This document shows, in pieces, positions 7,635 through 15,381 of a stretch of 23,584 bases of DNA. A program made the position numbers and the translations under genes. This DNA is from Tannerella sp. (lineage in GTDB: Bacteria; Bacteroidota; Bacteroidia; Bacteroidales; Tannerellaceae). The DNA is taken from the NCBI GenBank assembly GCA_031267485.1, contig JAIRYY010000074.1, positions 1 through 23,584 on the forward strand. Reading direction: 5' to 3'. Within the stretch, counting starts at the first letter, position 1. Each line of letters opens with the position of its first letter. Below the pieces are notes generated by a model. The model worked only from the letters and a program-made list of their open reading frames with translations. It did not search any database and had not been told where the DNA came from.

Positions 7635-8528
7635 TCAATCCACCTGATATCCGAACATGCGCAGCATATTATCGCGGTTGCGCCAGTCGGGTTCCACCTT
7701 GACAAACATTTCAAGGAAGATTTTCCTGTCAAAAAATTTCTCCAGATCCCTGCGCGCCATCACCCCAACCTTTTTCAAAGCCTGCCCGCGATGACCGATG
7801 ATGATACCCTTCTGCGATTCGCGTTCGACGATAATAAGCGATTTGATGTGAATGTTACTTTTTTCTTCGGTAAACTGTTCGACCACGACTTCGACGGAAT
7901 ATGGAATTTCCTTCTGGTAATAAAGCAAGATCTTCCCGCGGATAATTTCCGTCACAAAAAAACGCGCGGGACGATCCGTCAGGGCGTCTTTATCGAAATA
8001 CGGGGGCGACGGCGGAATCAGTTCCTCGATACGTTTGCGCACTGCGTCCACGTTGAAACCCGCCTGTGCCGATACCGGATAAATCCCGGCGCCGGGCAGC
8101 AGCGCATGCCATTTTTCCACCAATCCTTCAAGCTCTTTCTGGTTCGAAAGGTCTATCTTGTTGATAAGCAGCAGTACCGGACATTCGGCTTTTTGCACGC
8201 GGCCGAGAAATTCCTCATTCTTATCGGTTTTTTCAACCACATCGGTGACGTAGAGCAACACATCGGCATCTCCCAGAGCCGATTCCGAGAAGTTAAGCAT
8301 GGACTGCTGCAGTTTGTAATTCGGATGCAGCACGCCCGGCGTATCGGAATAGACAATCTGCATCGTGTCGGTATTAACGATTCCCATGATCCGGTGCCGC
8401 GTAGTCTGCGCTTTCGACGTAATGACAGAGATACGTTCGCCGACAAGGCAGTTCATCAATGTAGACTTGCCCACATTGGGATTGCCCACGATATTGACAA
8501 ATCCCGATTTATGTATCGCTTCCGTCAT
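7635..8528 (-). CDS. era: Ribosome-assembly GTPase Era
   Basis: A 297-residue GTPase that binds the 3' end of 16S rRNA during 30S assembly. The G domain has GNPNVGKS (15-22), DTPG (about 62-65) and NKID (123-126). The C-terminal KH RNA-binding domain has GHRG (245-248). The start ATG at 8528 lies 20 bases inside the end of fabH, so the two are probably translationally coupled. Length and motif spacing are standard. Confidence 0.95.
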   Translation of the reverse strand: MTEAIHKSGFVNIVGNPNVGKSTLMNCLVGERISVITSKAQTTRHRIMGIVNTDTMQIVYSDTPGVLHPNYKLQQSMLNFSESALGDADVLLYVTDVVEKTDKNEEFLGRVQKAECPVLLLINKIDLSNQKELEGLVEKWHALLPGAGIYPVSAQAGFNVDAVRKRIEELIPPSPPYFDKDALTDRPARFFVTEIIRGKILLYYQKEIPYSVEVVVEQFTEEKSNIHIKSLIIVERESQKGIIIGHRGQALKKVGVMARRDLEKFFDRKIFLEMFVKVEPDWRNRDNMLRMFGYQVD

Positions 8529-9504
8529 AACCCCATTTCAGATACGTTGCACCCCAGGTGAAGCCTGCTCCAAAGGCTGCCAGAATAAGGTTGTCGCCTT
8601 TTTTCAGTTTCGACTCCCATTCCCACAGGCAAAGCGGGATACTTCCCGAACTTGTGTTCCCGTACCGTTGAATATTAATCATCACCTTTTCGATCGGCAC
8701 TTCCAGCCGGCGCGCTGCGGCATCTATGATACGCAGGTTCGCCTGGTGAGGCACAATCCAGTCTATGTTGTCTTTTTTCAGTCCGTTACGTTCGACAATC
8801 TCCGAAGCCACATCGGCCATCTCCGAAACAGCGCGTTTAAAAACGACTTTCCCCTCCTGATAAACCGTATGTTCGTGATTGTCAACCGTCTCATAAGACG
8901 GTACTCTGGCCGAGCCGCCGGCTTTCATCAGGAGATGCGGCAAGCCGCTGCCGTCCGTACGCAGGATGGAATCCAGTACTCCGACGGATTCGGCTGTCGG
9001 TTCGAGCAGTACAGCGCCGCAGCCGTCACCGAACAAAGGACACGTTGCGCGGTCCGTATAGTTCGTGATAGCCGTCATCATGTCGCCCGCAACGGCAATA
9101 ATACGTTTGTAGCGGCCCGAACGGACATAGTTTGCCGCCGTCTCGAGCAGGTATATGAATCCCGAACAGGCAGCCTGCAAATCAAATGCGAAAGCCTTGC
9201 GGCAACCGGTCTGATACGATATGATAGAGGCAACGGGTGGGAAATGATAATCGCCGGTTGACGTGGCGCATATAATACCCTCGACGGATTCGGGGTCAAT
9301 CCCCGTCTTCGCAATCAGATCATTTACGGCCTGTATGCCCATGTACGACATGGCTTTCCCGCCCCTGAGCACACGCCGTTCCCGGATACCCACGCGCGAC
9401 ACAATCCACTCATCATTCGTATCAACTATTTTTGCGATGTCTTCATTTGTTATTTTATCTTCAGGAATATACCCTCCTACTCCTGTAATAAACGCATTTA
9501 TCAT
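8509..9504 (-). CDS. fabH: Beta-ketoacyl-ACP synthase III FabH
   Basis: A 331-residue condensing enzyme that starts fatty-acid synthesis by joining an acyl-CoA primer to malonyl-ACP. The Cys-His-Asn triad is visible: C113 in QAACSGF, H253 in VPHQAN and N283 in [12 protein letters not shown] purine-rich ribosome-binding site (AAAAAGGA) precedes the ATG at 9504. The 3' end overlaps era by 20 bases. A strong hairpin separates it from rpmF upstream, so its expression probably depends on read-through past that hairpin or on an undetected promoter. Confidence 0.95.
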   Translation of the reverse strand: MINAFITGVGGYIPEDKITNEDIAKIVDTNDEWIVSRVGIRERRVLRGGKAMSYMGIQAVNDLIAKTGIDPESVEGIICATSTGDYHFPPVASIISYQTGCRKAFAFDLQAACSGFIYLLETAANYVRSGRYKRIIAVAGDMMTAITNYTDRATCPLFGDGCGAVLLEPTAESVGVLDSILRTDGSGLPHLLMKAGGSARVPSYETVDNHEHTVYQEGKVVFKRAVSEMADVASEIVERNGLKKDNIDWIVPHQANLRIIDAAARRLEVPIEKVMINIQRYGNTSSGSIPLCLWEWESKLKKGDNLILAAFGAGFTWGATYLKWGYDGSDT

Positions 9505-9530
9505 AATGTTATATCCTTTTTAAATTTAAA

Positions 9531-9565
9531 AATAGCCCTAAAACGTGAGAAATTTTAGGGCTATT
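9531..9565 (-). terminator. Strong hairpin between rpmF and fabH (terminator or attenuator)
   Basis: A perfect 13-bp stem, AATAGCCCTAAAA (9531-9543) and TTTTAGGGCTATT (9553-9565), with a 9-base loop. On the minus strand it is followed by a T-rich stretch (TTTAAATTTA). It lies 33 bases after the rpmF stop and 26 bases before the fabH ATG, so it could partly end the yceD-rpmF message or stabilise a processed 3' end. Confidence 0.6.
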
Positions 9566-9598
9566 ATCTTTTCTTACAGAACTACTCAAAAAGCCTAC

Positions 9599-9784
9599 TT
9601 AAACAGCAGCTTCTTTTTCGATCGCCAATTTACCTCTGTAGTAGCCACATTCGCCGCATACAGTGTGATAAACGTGCCATGCGCCACAGTTCGGGCATAC
9701 GGCCAATGTCGGGAGAACTGCCTTATCGTGCGTTCTGCGCTTAGCGGTTCTTGTACTTCCTTGTCTTCTTTTAGGATGTGCCAT
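9599..9784 (-). CDS. rpmF: 50S ribosomal protein L32
   Basis: A 61-residue ribosomal protein of the large subunit. It has the typical MAHPKRR start, a basic N-terminal half and a zinc ribbon with Cys 30, 33, 43 and 46 (CPNC and CGEC). It follows yceD by 17 bases, the usual partner order in bacteria, and is followed by the hairpin at 9531-9565. Confidence 0.95.
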   Translation of the reverse strand: MAHPKRRQGSTRTAKRRTHDKAVLPTLAVCPNCGAWHVYHTVCGECGYYRGKLAIEKEAAV

Positions 9785-9801
9785 AATGTTCTTATTTTAA
9801 A

Positions 9802-10404
9802 TTAATTATCTCTTATCAAATTACGAAGGGTTTCCCAACGGGGATCCACCGGCCGATCATATCCTCCGGCATCCGGCTCGGCAGAACCGATTTCATCCTG
9901 TTCGTCCGTTTCCTGAAACAAACCTTCATCTTCCACAATTTCATCCACACATAATTCTTTCAGTTTCAATGCCATCATCTCATTGCATCCACCCGGCTCA
10001 TGTACGTGCTTGATCGGTATGGCCAATGCGATAAACTGGTACATGTACCAGGCGACATTGATAAATCCTTCATCTTCCGAAATGACGATATGGACGTCGC
10101 TCACCTCGGCATACGCTTCTCCAAACGTAACAATCAACCTGTCTTCCGTCTTCACGGGGATTTCCATATCGTCCAGACAGCGGTCGCAAGTTACCGTAAC
10201 GACACCGTCAATATGAAAATCCAACTCAAACGCCGAAGCTGCATATACGACGGATAGCGAAACATTTACATTACCCTGCCTGACTTCAGGCCCGTCCACA
10301 CTCTTAAAAAAATCGTCTCCAAGCACATAATCAAACTGATATTTCACTGCCGGAAAGAAATTTTTCAAGTCTATCTGATATGTTTTCAACCGTTCCAAAG
10401 TCAA
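9802..10404 (-). CDS. yceD: YceD/DUF177 family protein (23S rRNA accumulation protein)
   Basis: A 200-residue protein of the YceD (DUF177) family, which is nearly always encoded just before rpmF and is linked to 23S rRNA accumulation. It has the family CxxC motif (VTCDRCLDDMEIPV), preceded by the conserved DGPEV stretch. The tail is acidic, ending PVDPRWETLRNLI. No ATG exists in frame between the promoter at 10428-10457 and the conserved N-terminus; the usable starts are TTG at 10404 or TTG at 10398, so this gene seems to use a rare start codon. The function in Bacteroidota is inferred from the family. Confidence 0.85.
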   Translation of the reverse strand: MTLERLKTYQIDLKNFFPAVKYQFDYVLGDDFFKSVDGPEVRQGNVNVSLSVVYAASAFELDFHIDGVVTVTCDRCLDDMEIPVKTEDRLIVTFGEAYAEVSDVHIVISEDEGFINVAWYMYQFIALAIPIKHVHEPGGCNEMMALKLKELCVDEIVEDEGLFQETDEQDEIGSAEPDAGGYDRPVDPRWETLRNLIRDN

Positions 10405-10427
10405 TTCAAGTTGTAAAAAAAACCATG

Positions 10428-10457
10428 CAAAGGTACGGACTTTTTTTCAATTGACAA
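10428..10457 (-). promoter_or_regulatory. Promoter of the yceD-rpmF-fabH-era-der cluster
   Basis: On the minus strand TTG (10457-10455), a 19-base spacer and TACCTTTG (10435-10428). This fits the Bacteroides consensus and is 24 bases upstream of the TTG start of yceD. Confidence 0.65.
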
Positions 10458-10497
10458 TAACTTTTTCATTTATTTTTAGCAATAAGCTAATTGTCAG

Positions 10498-11094
10498 CTA
10501 TTTATTTTTTTTGTTATTCATACTGAACTCGCATCCGCAATATTGCTGGTTATAAAAATCATACAGACGCACGAGTTCGTTGCGGCGCTCGCTGAGACCT
10601 CCCCCGCGCCAGTTTTGCGCCAAAAAGGTAAGCCCCGGAAAATGGGCGGCGGCATACGCTCCGGCTTCGGATATCTGTTCCAGGCTTTTCCAGCGCGATG
10701 TGGCCAACGTAGTCGCAAACACCCTGAAACCCCGGCTGTCGGCATACGAGGCCGCAGCAGTCAGACGCACCCTGAAACACTTCAGGCAACGCGCCCCGCG
10801 CTCCGGTTCGCCCTCCAGCCCCCGCACTTCGCCGAGCCATTTGTCATGGTCATAATCGGCGTCAATAAAATCAAGCCCCAGCATCCGCGCATGACGGAGA
10901 CATTCCGCCTTGCGCTTTTCATACTCCCTGTCCGGAAAAATATTCGGATTATAGTAAAACAATGTCGGACGAATATTATTTTCCAACAGACATTCCACAA
11001 TAGCCGTCGAACATGGCGCACAGCAGGCGTGAAGCAGTATTTCCGCTACCCCATCCGGAAATTCAATTTTCAGTTTTGAACACTTTTTCATCAT
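10498..11094 (-). CDS. queH: Epoxyqueuosine reductase QueH
   Basis: A 198-residue protein of the QueH (formerly DUF208) family, which carries out the last step of queuosine synthesis in tRNA as an alternative to QueG. The family cysteines are present: HACCAPC at 22-28 (C24, C25, C28), CLKC in the middle, and YCGC near the C-terminus. These would bind the Fe-S cluster and second metal. The frame extends upstream to a TTG at 11115, but that lies in the -7 box at 11113-11120, so the ATG at 11094 (or 11091) is taken as the start. It is a single-gene unit. QueA, the preceding enzyme of the pathway, is encoded about 11 kb away at 21819. Confidence 0.92.
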   Translation of the reverse strand: MMKKCSKLKIEFPDGVAEILLHACCAPCSTAIVECLLENNIRPTLFYYNPNIFPDREYEKRKAECLRHARMLGLDFIDADYDHDKWLGEVRGLEGEPERGARCLKCFRVRLTAAASYADSRGFRVFATTLATSRWKSLEQISEAGAYAAAHFPGLTFLAQNWRGGGLSERRNELVRLYDFYNQQYCGCEFSMNNKKNK

Positions 11095-11112
11095 TTTATT
11101 CCAAACATGCCG

Positions 11113-11120
11113 CAAAGATA
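11113..11120 (-). promoter_or_regulatory. -7 box for queH
   Basis: TATCTTTG on the minus strand matches TAnnTTTG, 18 bases upstream of the ATG at 11094. No clear TTG element is seen at the expected -33 position. Confidence 0.5.
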
Positions 11121-11308
11121 AACATTATTTAACCGGTTACACATTAAACCTTGGGAAAAACTTATAGTCTATCCATATCACATTTAGGTTAGGTTTTTTC
11201 ATATTTTAGGTTTTTAAGGCGGGAAAGGGCAGAGCAGTGATTGTTCGGCTCTTTTCTCTTTTTATTCAAAAATATGCGGATAATGATGGTTTATTTCAAT
11301 AATATCCT

Positions 11309-11316
11309 TATTTTTG
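11309..11316 (+). promoter_or_regulatory. -7 box for the AXE1-like esterase gene
   Basis: TATTTTTG matches TAnnTTTG and lies 54 bases upstream of the ATG at 11371. The -33 element is not obvious. An upstream in-frame TTG at 11314 falls within this box and is therefore an unlikely start. Confidence 0.45.
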
Positions 11317-11370
11317 CAAAATGAAAATTTACCCTGTATTTTGACTATGTTTAATTTTAAATACACATCT

Positions 11371-12651
11371 ATGAAAAGAGATTTTTTATTTATCTGTTCC
11401 CTGTTTTTCTTTTTGGGCACGATTGCGGATTTACAGGCTCAGCCTGCCCGAAAATTAGTCAATGTTGTTGTTACTCCCGATCACGCCGACTGGAAGTACA
11501 GTGCAAAAGAGAATGTCACGTTCGACATTCAGGTCTATAAGGACAATGTCCTGATGAAAAACGTGTCTGTCGATTACGAACTCGGGCCCGAAGTTTTCCC
11601 CACGGAAAAGAAACAGGGCGTAACGTTAAAGGACGGCAAGCTCACGCTGAAGTCGTCGATGAAAGAACCCGGATTTCTTCGCTGCAAAGTAACGGCCAAA
11701 GTCGACGGGAACAACTATGAGGAAATGGCAACCGTGGGATATGACGTGGAAAAAATCCAGCCGGCTACAGCCAATCCTGCAGACTTCGACGAATTTTGGT
11801 CCGGCGCCATCGCCGAAGCGCGCAAAACGCCATTAAATCCCAGAATGACTTTAATACCCGAAAAATGTACCTCCACGCAAAATGTATATGAGGTAAGTTT
11901 TCAAAACGACCGTTACGGTTCCTATATGTACGGCATACTTGTCACGCCGAAAGCTCCGGGCAAATATCCGGCCATACTGCGGGTTCCCGGCGCCGGTATC
12001 CGTCCCTACGGCGGCGGCAGCATGGGTGAGGGCATCATTTCCCTGGAGATTGGCATTCATGGGATTCCCGTGACCATGCCACAGGAGGTATACAACAACC
12101 TGAACGCCGGGGCGCTGATTGGGTATCCGAGAATAAACATGAACGACCGCAATATACATTATTATAAAAGGGTCTATTCGGGTTGCGTCCGCGCGGTGGA
12201 TTTCATTTATTCATTACCCGAATTTGACGGCAGTACGGTCGGCGTTACAGGCGGAAGCCAGGGAGGCGCGCTGTCAATCATAACCGCGGGGCTGGACCCG
12301 CGCATCAAGTTCCTGGCGGCTTACTATCCCGCCCTGTGCGATTTTGCCGGCTATCTGAACAACCGCGCCGGAGGCTGGCCTCACTATTTCAGGGACAGCA
12401 AACCGCAGCCGAACGAAGTGGAAACACTGCCCTATTTTGATGTCGTAAACTTCGCCCGGAGGGTAAAAGCGCCCGGATGGTACAGCTGGGGCTTCAACGA
12501 CGTGACCTGTCCGCCAACATCGATGTATGCCGCATACAATGTCATTCCCGGAAATAAAGAGTTGAACCTGTACCTGAACACCGGCCACTGGACATACCCC
12601 GAACAGACAGCCGCCGGCAACGACTGGTTGAGAAAACAGTGCAAAAAATGA
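11371..12651 (+). CDS. Secreted acetylxylan esterase-like alpha/beta hydrolase (AXE1 family)
   Basis: A 426-residue exported hydrolase. Residues 1-24 form a signal peptide (basic MKRD, hydrophobic core, cleavage after AQ near 24). An Ig-like beta domain follows (about 28-125), then an alpha/beta hydrolase of the AXE1/cephalosporin-C deacetylase type (about 135-426). The likely triad is S296 in GGSQGG, D377 in FNDVTCPP and H406 in TGHWTYP. Such enzymes remove acetyl groups from plant or host glycans. It begins its own transcript. The only other carbohydrate-active gene in view is the GH43 lipoprotein about 7.5 kb away, so substrate cannot be deduced from neighbours. Confidence 0.88.
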   Translation: MKRDFLFICSLFFFLGTIADLQAQPARKLVNVVVTPDHADWKYSAKENVTFDIQVYKDNVLMKNVSVDYELGPEVFPTEKKQGVTLKDGKLTLKSSMKEPGFLRCKVTAKVDGNNYEEMATVGYDVEKIQPATANPADFDEFWSGAIAEARKTPLNPRMTLIPEKCTSTQNVYEVSFQNDRYGSYMYGILVTPKAPGKYPAILRVPGAGIRPYGGGSMGEGIISLEIGIHGIPVTMPQEVYNNLNAGALIGYPRINMNDRNIHYYKRVYSGCVRAVDFIYSLPEFDGSTVGVTGGSQGGALSIITAGLDPRIKFLAAYYPALCDFAGYLNNRAGGWPHYFRDSKPQPNEVETLPYFDVVNFARRVKAPGWYSWGFNDVTCPPTSMYAAYNVIPGNKELNLYLNTGHWTYPEQTAAGNDWLRKQCKK

Positions 12652-12788
12652 TTAAACGAAATGTTAAATATCAAAAGAAAAAAACAGAATATGCCTTTCA
12701 AAACGCTTATACGGGTGATTAATCCGGGTGATTTTGTTAAAAAAACACAAATAAGATTGAAATCATATTATTGTTCAATTTAAGTGTT

Positions 12789-12796
12789 TATCTTTG
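12789..12796 (+). promoter_or_regulatory. -7 box for the RRM gene
   Basis: TATCTTTG matches TAnnTTTG. A TTG at 12771-12773 is only 15 bases upstream, closer than ideal. If used, it gives a leader of roughly 115 bases before the ATG at 12917. Confidence 0.5.
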
Positions 12797-12916
12797 CTAC
12801 GAATTGAGCATGAATTTTATAGTAAAGTTCTTCTTTTTATATCTTATTTTAAGTAGTTTCTCCTTTTAATATTCCTACTCAATCAAAAGCAGTATTTATT
12901 TTTAATAAAAATTTTA

Positions 12917-13288
12917 ATGAACATTTACATTTCAGGTTTAAGCTACAGCATAAATGATGCCGACTTAAACGAGTTATTTACAGAGTACGGAGAGGTTTCT
13001 TCTGCAAAAATTATCAACGACAGGGAAACCGGGAGATCAAGAGGATTTGGTTTTGTAGAAATGCCGAATGACGCGGATGGCCAAAAGGCTATTGATGAAT
13101 TGAATGGCGCCGAATATGACAATAAAGTCATATCAGTAAGTGAAGCACGCCCAAGAACCGAACGTTCTTCGTTCGGAGGCGGCGGCGGTGGAAATCGGAA
13201 TCGCGGTAGTAACAACGGATTCAGAAGGAATAACGGAGGAAGTGGCTTCGGAAGAAACAACGGAGGAGGCGGCTTCGGACGGTATTAA
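12917..13288 (+). CDS. RRM-domain RNA-binding protein with glycine-rich tail
   Basis: A 123-residue protein with one RNA recognition motif (about 1-80): RNP2 is IYISGL (3-8) and RNP1 is RGFGFVEM (about 42-49). The tail (about 90-123) is a low-complexity Gly/Asn/Arg/Phe region ending GGGGFGRY. Small RRM proteins of this form are abundant in Bacteroidota, which often lack Hfq, and act as global RNA-binding regulators. The gene has a long AU- and pyrimidine-rich leader and a strong intrinsic terminator, so it is probably a stand-alone, well-expressed unit. Confidence 0.93.
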   Translation: MNIYISGLSYSINDADLNELFTEYGEVSSAKIINDRETGRSRGFGFVEMPNDADGQKAIDELNGAEYDNKVISVSEARPRTERSSFGGGGGGNRNRGSNNGFRRNNGGSGFGRNNGGGGFGRY

Positions 13289-13296
13289 AAATCAAC

Positions 13297-13332
13297 AAAA
13301 AAACAGAAGGTTAACCGCCTTCTGTTTTTTTT
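13297..13332 (+). terminator. Intrinsic terminator after the RRM gene
   Basis: An 8-bp stem, ACAGAAGG (13303-13310) and CCTTCTGT (13318-13325), with a 7-base loop is extended by flanking A and T runs and followed by eight T (13325-13332). It lies 14 bases after the RRM stop. Confidence 0.88.
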
Positions 13333-13395
13333 ATATCAGACAGTCCGGAACAGACACACAACAAATCGACTTTACAAAACCATAAAACTAAATCT

Positions 13396-14469
13396 ATGAA
13401 ATCTTTTTTCATCGGAAATATTGAAGTGAAAATCCCCATTATACAGGGCGGAATGGGTGTCGGCATTTCCCTGTCGGGGCTGGCTTCCGCCGTGGCCAAT
13501 GCGGGAGGCGTCGGCGTAATTTCATGCGCGGGACTGGGATTGTTATATCCGAAAGCGAAAGGTGGTTATGCCGATAAATGCATCGCAGGACTTAGGGAAG
13601 AGATTCGGAAAGCCCGTGAAAAAACAAAAGGCGTAATCGGCGTAAACATCATGGTCGCCCTTTCCAACTATGCCGATATGGTCCGTACATCCATAAGGGA
13701 AAAGATTGATGTGATTTTTGCCGGAGCGGGGCTTCCTTTAGACCTGCCCTCGTATCTGGTTTCAGACAGCAAAACCAAGTTAGTCCCGATCGTCTCATCG
13801 TCAAGAGCGGCAAAGGTAATCTGCACCAAATGGAGCAGCAATTACGGATATCTGCCTGATGCGATTGTCGTTGAAGGCCCCAAGGCCGGAGGGCATCTGG
13901 GATTCAAAAAGGAACAGCTGTCGGACAACAGTTATGCGCTCGAGGCGCTCATACCGGACGTCGTATCCGTTGCGGAAAGTTACAAAAAGGAGAAACATAT
14001 CCCGGTGATTGCAGCCGGAGGCATCTCCACAGGCGAAGATATTTCGCGTTTCATACAACTCGGAGCTTCGGCCGTACAGATGGGGAGTATTTTCGTCACT
14101 ACCGAAGAGTGTGATGCCTCCCGCACATTTAAAGAAGTTTATATCAATTCAACCCCGGATGACATACAAATCATCGAAAGCCCGGTCGGAATGCCGGGAC
14201 GCGCCATTAACGGGGAATTTATCAAAAGAGTAAAGGAAGGCCTGACCAAACCGTTGAGCTGCCCGTTCCACTGCATCAAAACGTGCGATTACACCAAAAG
14301 CCCGTATTGCATTATCAAAGCCTTATACAACGCGGCAAAAGGAAACATGGGCAAAGGATATGCCTTTGCCGGGACGAACGCGTTCCTGGCAAAAAAAATA
14401 AGCAGCGTGAAAGAAGTTATCGACGCGCTTAAAGCGGACTTTTCGCTGGCTACTCAGAAACGAATTTGA
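13396..14469 (+). CDS. Nitronate monooxygenase-like FMN protein (NMO/FabK superfamily)
   Basis: A 357-residue TIM-barrel flavoprotein. The start PIIQGGMGVGIS (about 14-25) is typical of the 2-nitropropane dioxygenase/FabK superfamily. The GPKAGGHLG segment near 160 and AAGGIST followed by GASAVQMGS (about 206-235) form the flavin phosphate-binding region. The C-terminal part is Cys-rich (CPFHCIKTC then YC), which some relatives have and FabK lacks. It might oxidise nitronates or act as an enoyl reductase; the Cys-rich end favours the NMO-type label. Its last 20 bases overlap the end of the convergent Fur-family gene. Confidence 0.85.
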   Translation: MKSFFIGNIEVKIPIIQGGMGVGISLSGLASAVANAGGVGVISCAGLGLLYPKAKGGYADKCIAGLREEIRKAREKTKGVIGVNIMVALSNYADMVRTSIREKIDVIFAGAGLPLDLPSYLVSDSKTKLVPIVSSSRAAKVICTKWSSNYGYLPDAIVVEGPKAGGHLGFKKEQLSDNSYALEALIPDVVSVAESYKKEKHIPVIAAGGISTGEDISRFIQLGASAVQMGSIFVTTEECDASRTFKEVYINSTPDDIQIIESPVGMPGRAINGEFIKRVKEGLTKPLSCPFHCIKTCDYTKSPYCIIKALYNAAKGNMGKGYAFAGTNAFLAKKISSVKEVIDALKADFSLATQKRI

Positions 14470-14854
14470 CCGGCCTGCATTTCGGACAAACCCCTGAAAT
14501 AAAGGTGGAAACGGATGAAATGCTATATTCTTCCGGCACTTTTTGCGCGGAAAGATTTTCTTCGATGCATATAACCGTATTGCACTTTATACAGCGGAAA
14601 TGCGGATGGTCGTCGTGATGATGTTCATGGTCGCAGTCATGGCAACACGCATAGTAGGTTTTGCCGTTATCGCCGACAATCCGGTGAATCTTCCCGTCTT
14701 CGCAAAATCCCTGCAGGATACGGTAAATCGTCACGCGGTCCAGCTGTCCGGTCAATTGCTTCTCGATATCGTCGTAGCACAGTGCATGTTCCGAGTTCTC
14801 GAAAACACGCATCACCAAACCTTTTGTTTTTGTATTTCTTTTTCTCTTATCCAT
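14450..14854 (-). CDS. Fur-family metalloregulator, probably Zur-like
   Basis: A 134-residue regulator with an N-terminal winged helix (DRVTIYRILQGF recognition segment), a His/Cys-rich hinge (CCHDCDHEHHHDDHPHF) and two CxxC pairs (CIKC and CPKC) that hold the structural zinc. The histidine-rich metal site and operon partners favour zinc over iron, but this is inference. A GTG at 14875 would extend it by 7 residues and overlap the upstream stop; the ATG at 14854, 13 bases after that stop, is preferred. It is the last gene of the receptor-lipoprotein-regulator operon and probably represses it through the palindrome at 17548-17588. Its 3' end overlaps the convergent NMO-like gene by 20 bases. 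Confidence 0.88.
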   Translation of the reverse strand: MDKRKRNTKTKGLVMRVFENSEHALCYDDIEKQLTGQLDRVTIYRILQGFCEDGKIHRIVGDNGKTYYACCHDCDHEHHHDDHPHFRCIKCNTVICIEENLSAQKVPEEYSISSVSTFISGVCPKCRPVKFVSE

Positions 14855-14867
14855 AAGGCATAAAATT

Positions 14868-15371
14868 TTATTCACCGATTTTCAAGCTGACGGCTATTAA
14901 CTGTTGCCATCCCGACTGGTCGGTCAGGCGCACCATAAAATGGTAGTCGCCCGTATCAACATCGGCCGGAACCGTAATTTCGTTGCTCGCTTCAAATTCT
15001 TTCAAACCTGTGGGAATGGAATAATCCTGATTGAAAACCCATGCATTGACCGGCGTTTTTTTTACATCCTTTTCACACTCTTCGCTGCCGGTACTGTGCG
15101 AATGGTGGTCGAAATTATTGTGAATTTCAATGTTATAATTGCCCAGTTCCGCATTATCCGAGAACTTGGCCCTGAACGTGAAACTGCCGCCACGTTTCAG
15201 CGTCACGCAGTTTTGCGGAAAATGCCCGCTGCCGCTCATTTCAATCACGGGAGTCTGCATATCTTTTGCATCCTCATCGTCGCCATCGCATCCTCCCGCA
15301 AGAAATGCAGGCAAAAGAACTGTTAAAACAGCCATTTTTCTCATGCTCCATACTGTCATCAAATACTTCAT
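14868..15371 (-). CDS. DUF4625 lipoprotein (putative metal-binding surface protein)
   Basis: A 167-residue lipoprotein. The N-terminus has a hydrophobic signal ending in the lipobox LAGGC (Cys near 28), followed by an acidic spacer (DGDDEDAKD). The body is an Ig-like beta domain matching the DUF4625 family as I recall it. It carries a histidine-rich loop (EIHNNFDHHSHS) followed by acidic residues, a plausible metal site. It begins 10 bases after the receptor gene and is followed by the Fur-family regulator, so it is probably a partner of the receptor in metal capture. An internal ATG (MRKMAV) is an alternative start. Confidence 0.82.
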   Translation of the reverse strand: MKYLMTVWSMRKMAVLTVLLPAFLAGGCDGDDEDAKDMQTPVIEMSGSGHFPQNCVTLKRGGSFTFRAKFSDNAELGNYNIEIHNNFDHHSHSTGSEECEKDVKKTPVNAWVFNQDYSIPTGLKEFEASNEITVPADVDTGDYHFMVRLTDQSGWQQLIAVSLKIGE

Positions 15372-15381
15372 AAGTTCGAAA

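Noticed and set aside
7584..8561. A 325-codon plus-strand open frame opposite era
   Set aside because: It is antisense to a fully recognisable Era GTPase with all motifs, and its translation resembles no known family.
11223..11268. Hairpin AGAGC/GCTCT followed by a T-rich run, with two nearby TTTAGGTT repeats
   Set aside because: The stem is short with a bulge and no same-strand gene precedes it. A small RNA is possible, but I see no promoter for one.
12661..12783. A 40-codon ATG frame between the esterase and RRM genes
   Set aside because: It is Lys- and Asn-rich as expected of AT-rich noncoding DNA, with no promoter, ribosome site or homologue I recognise.
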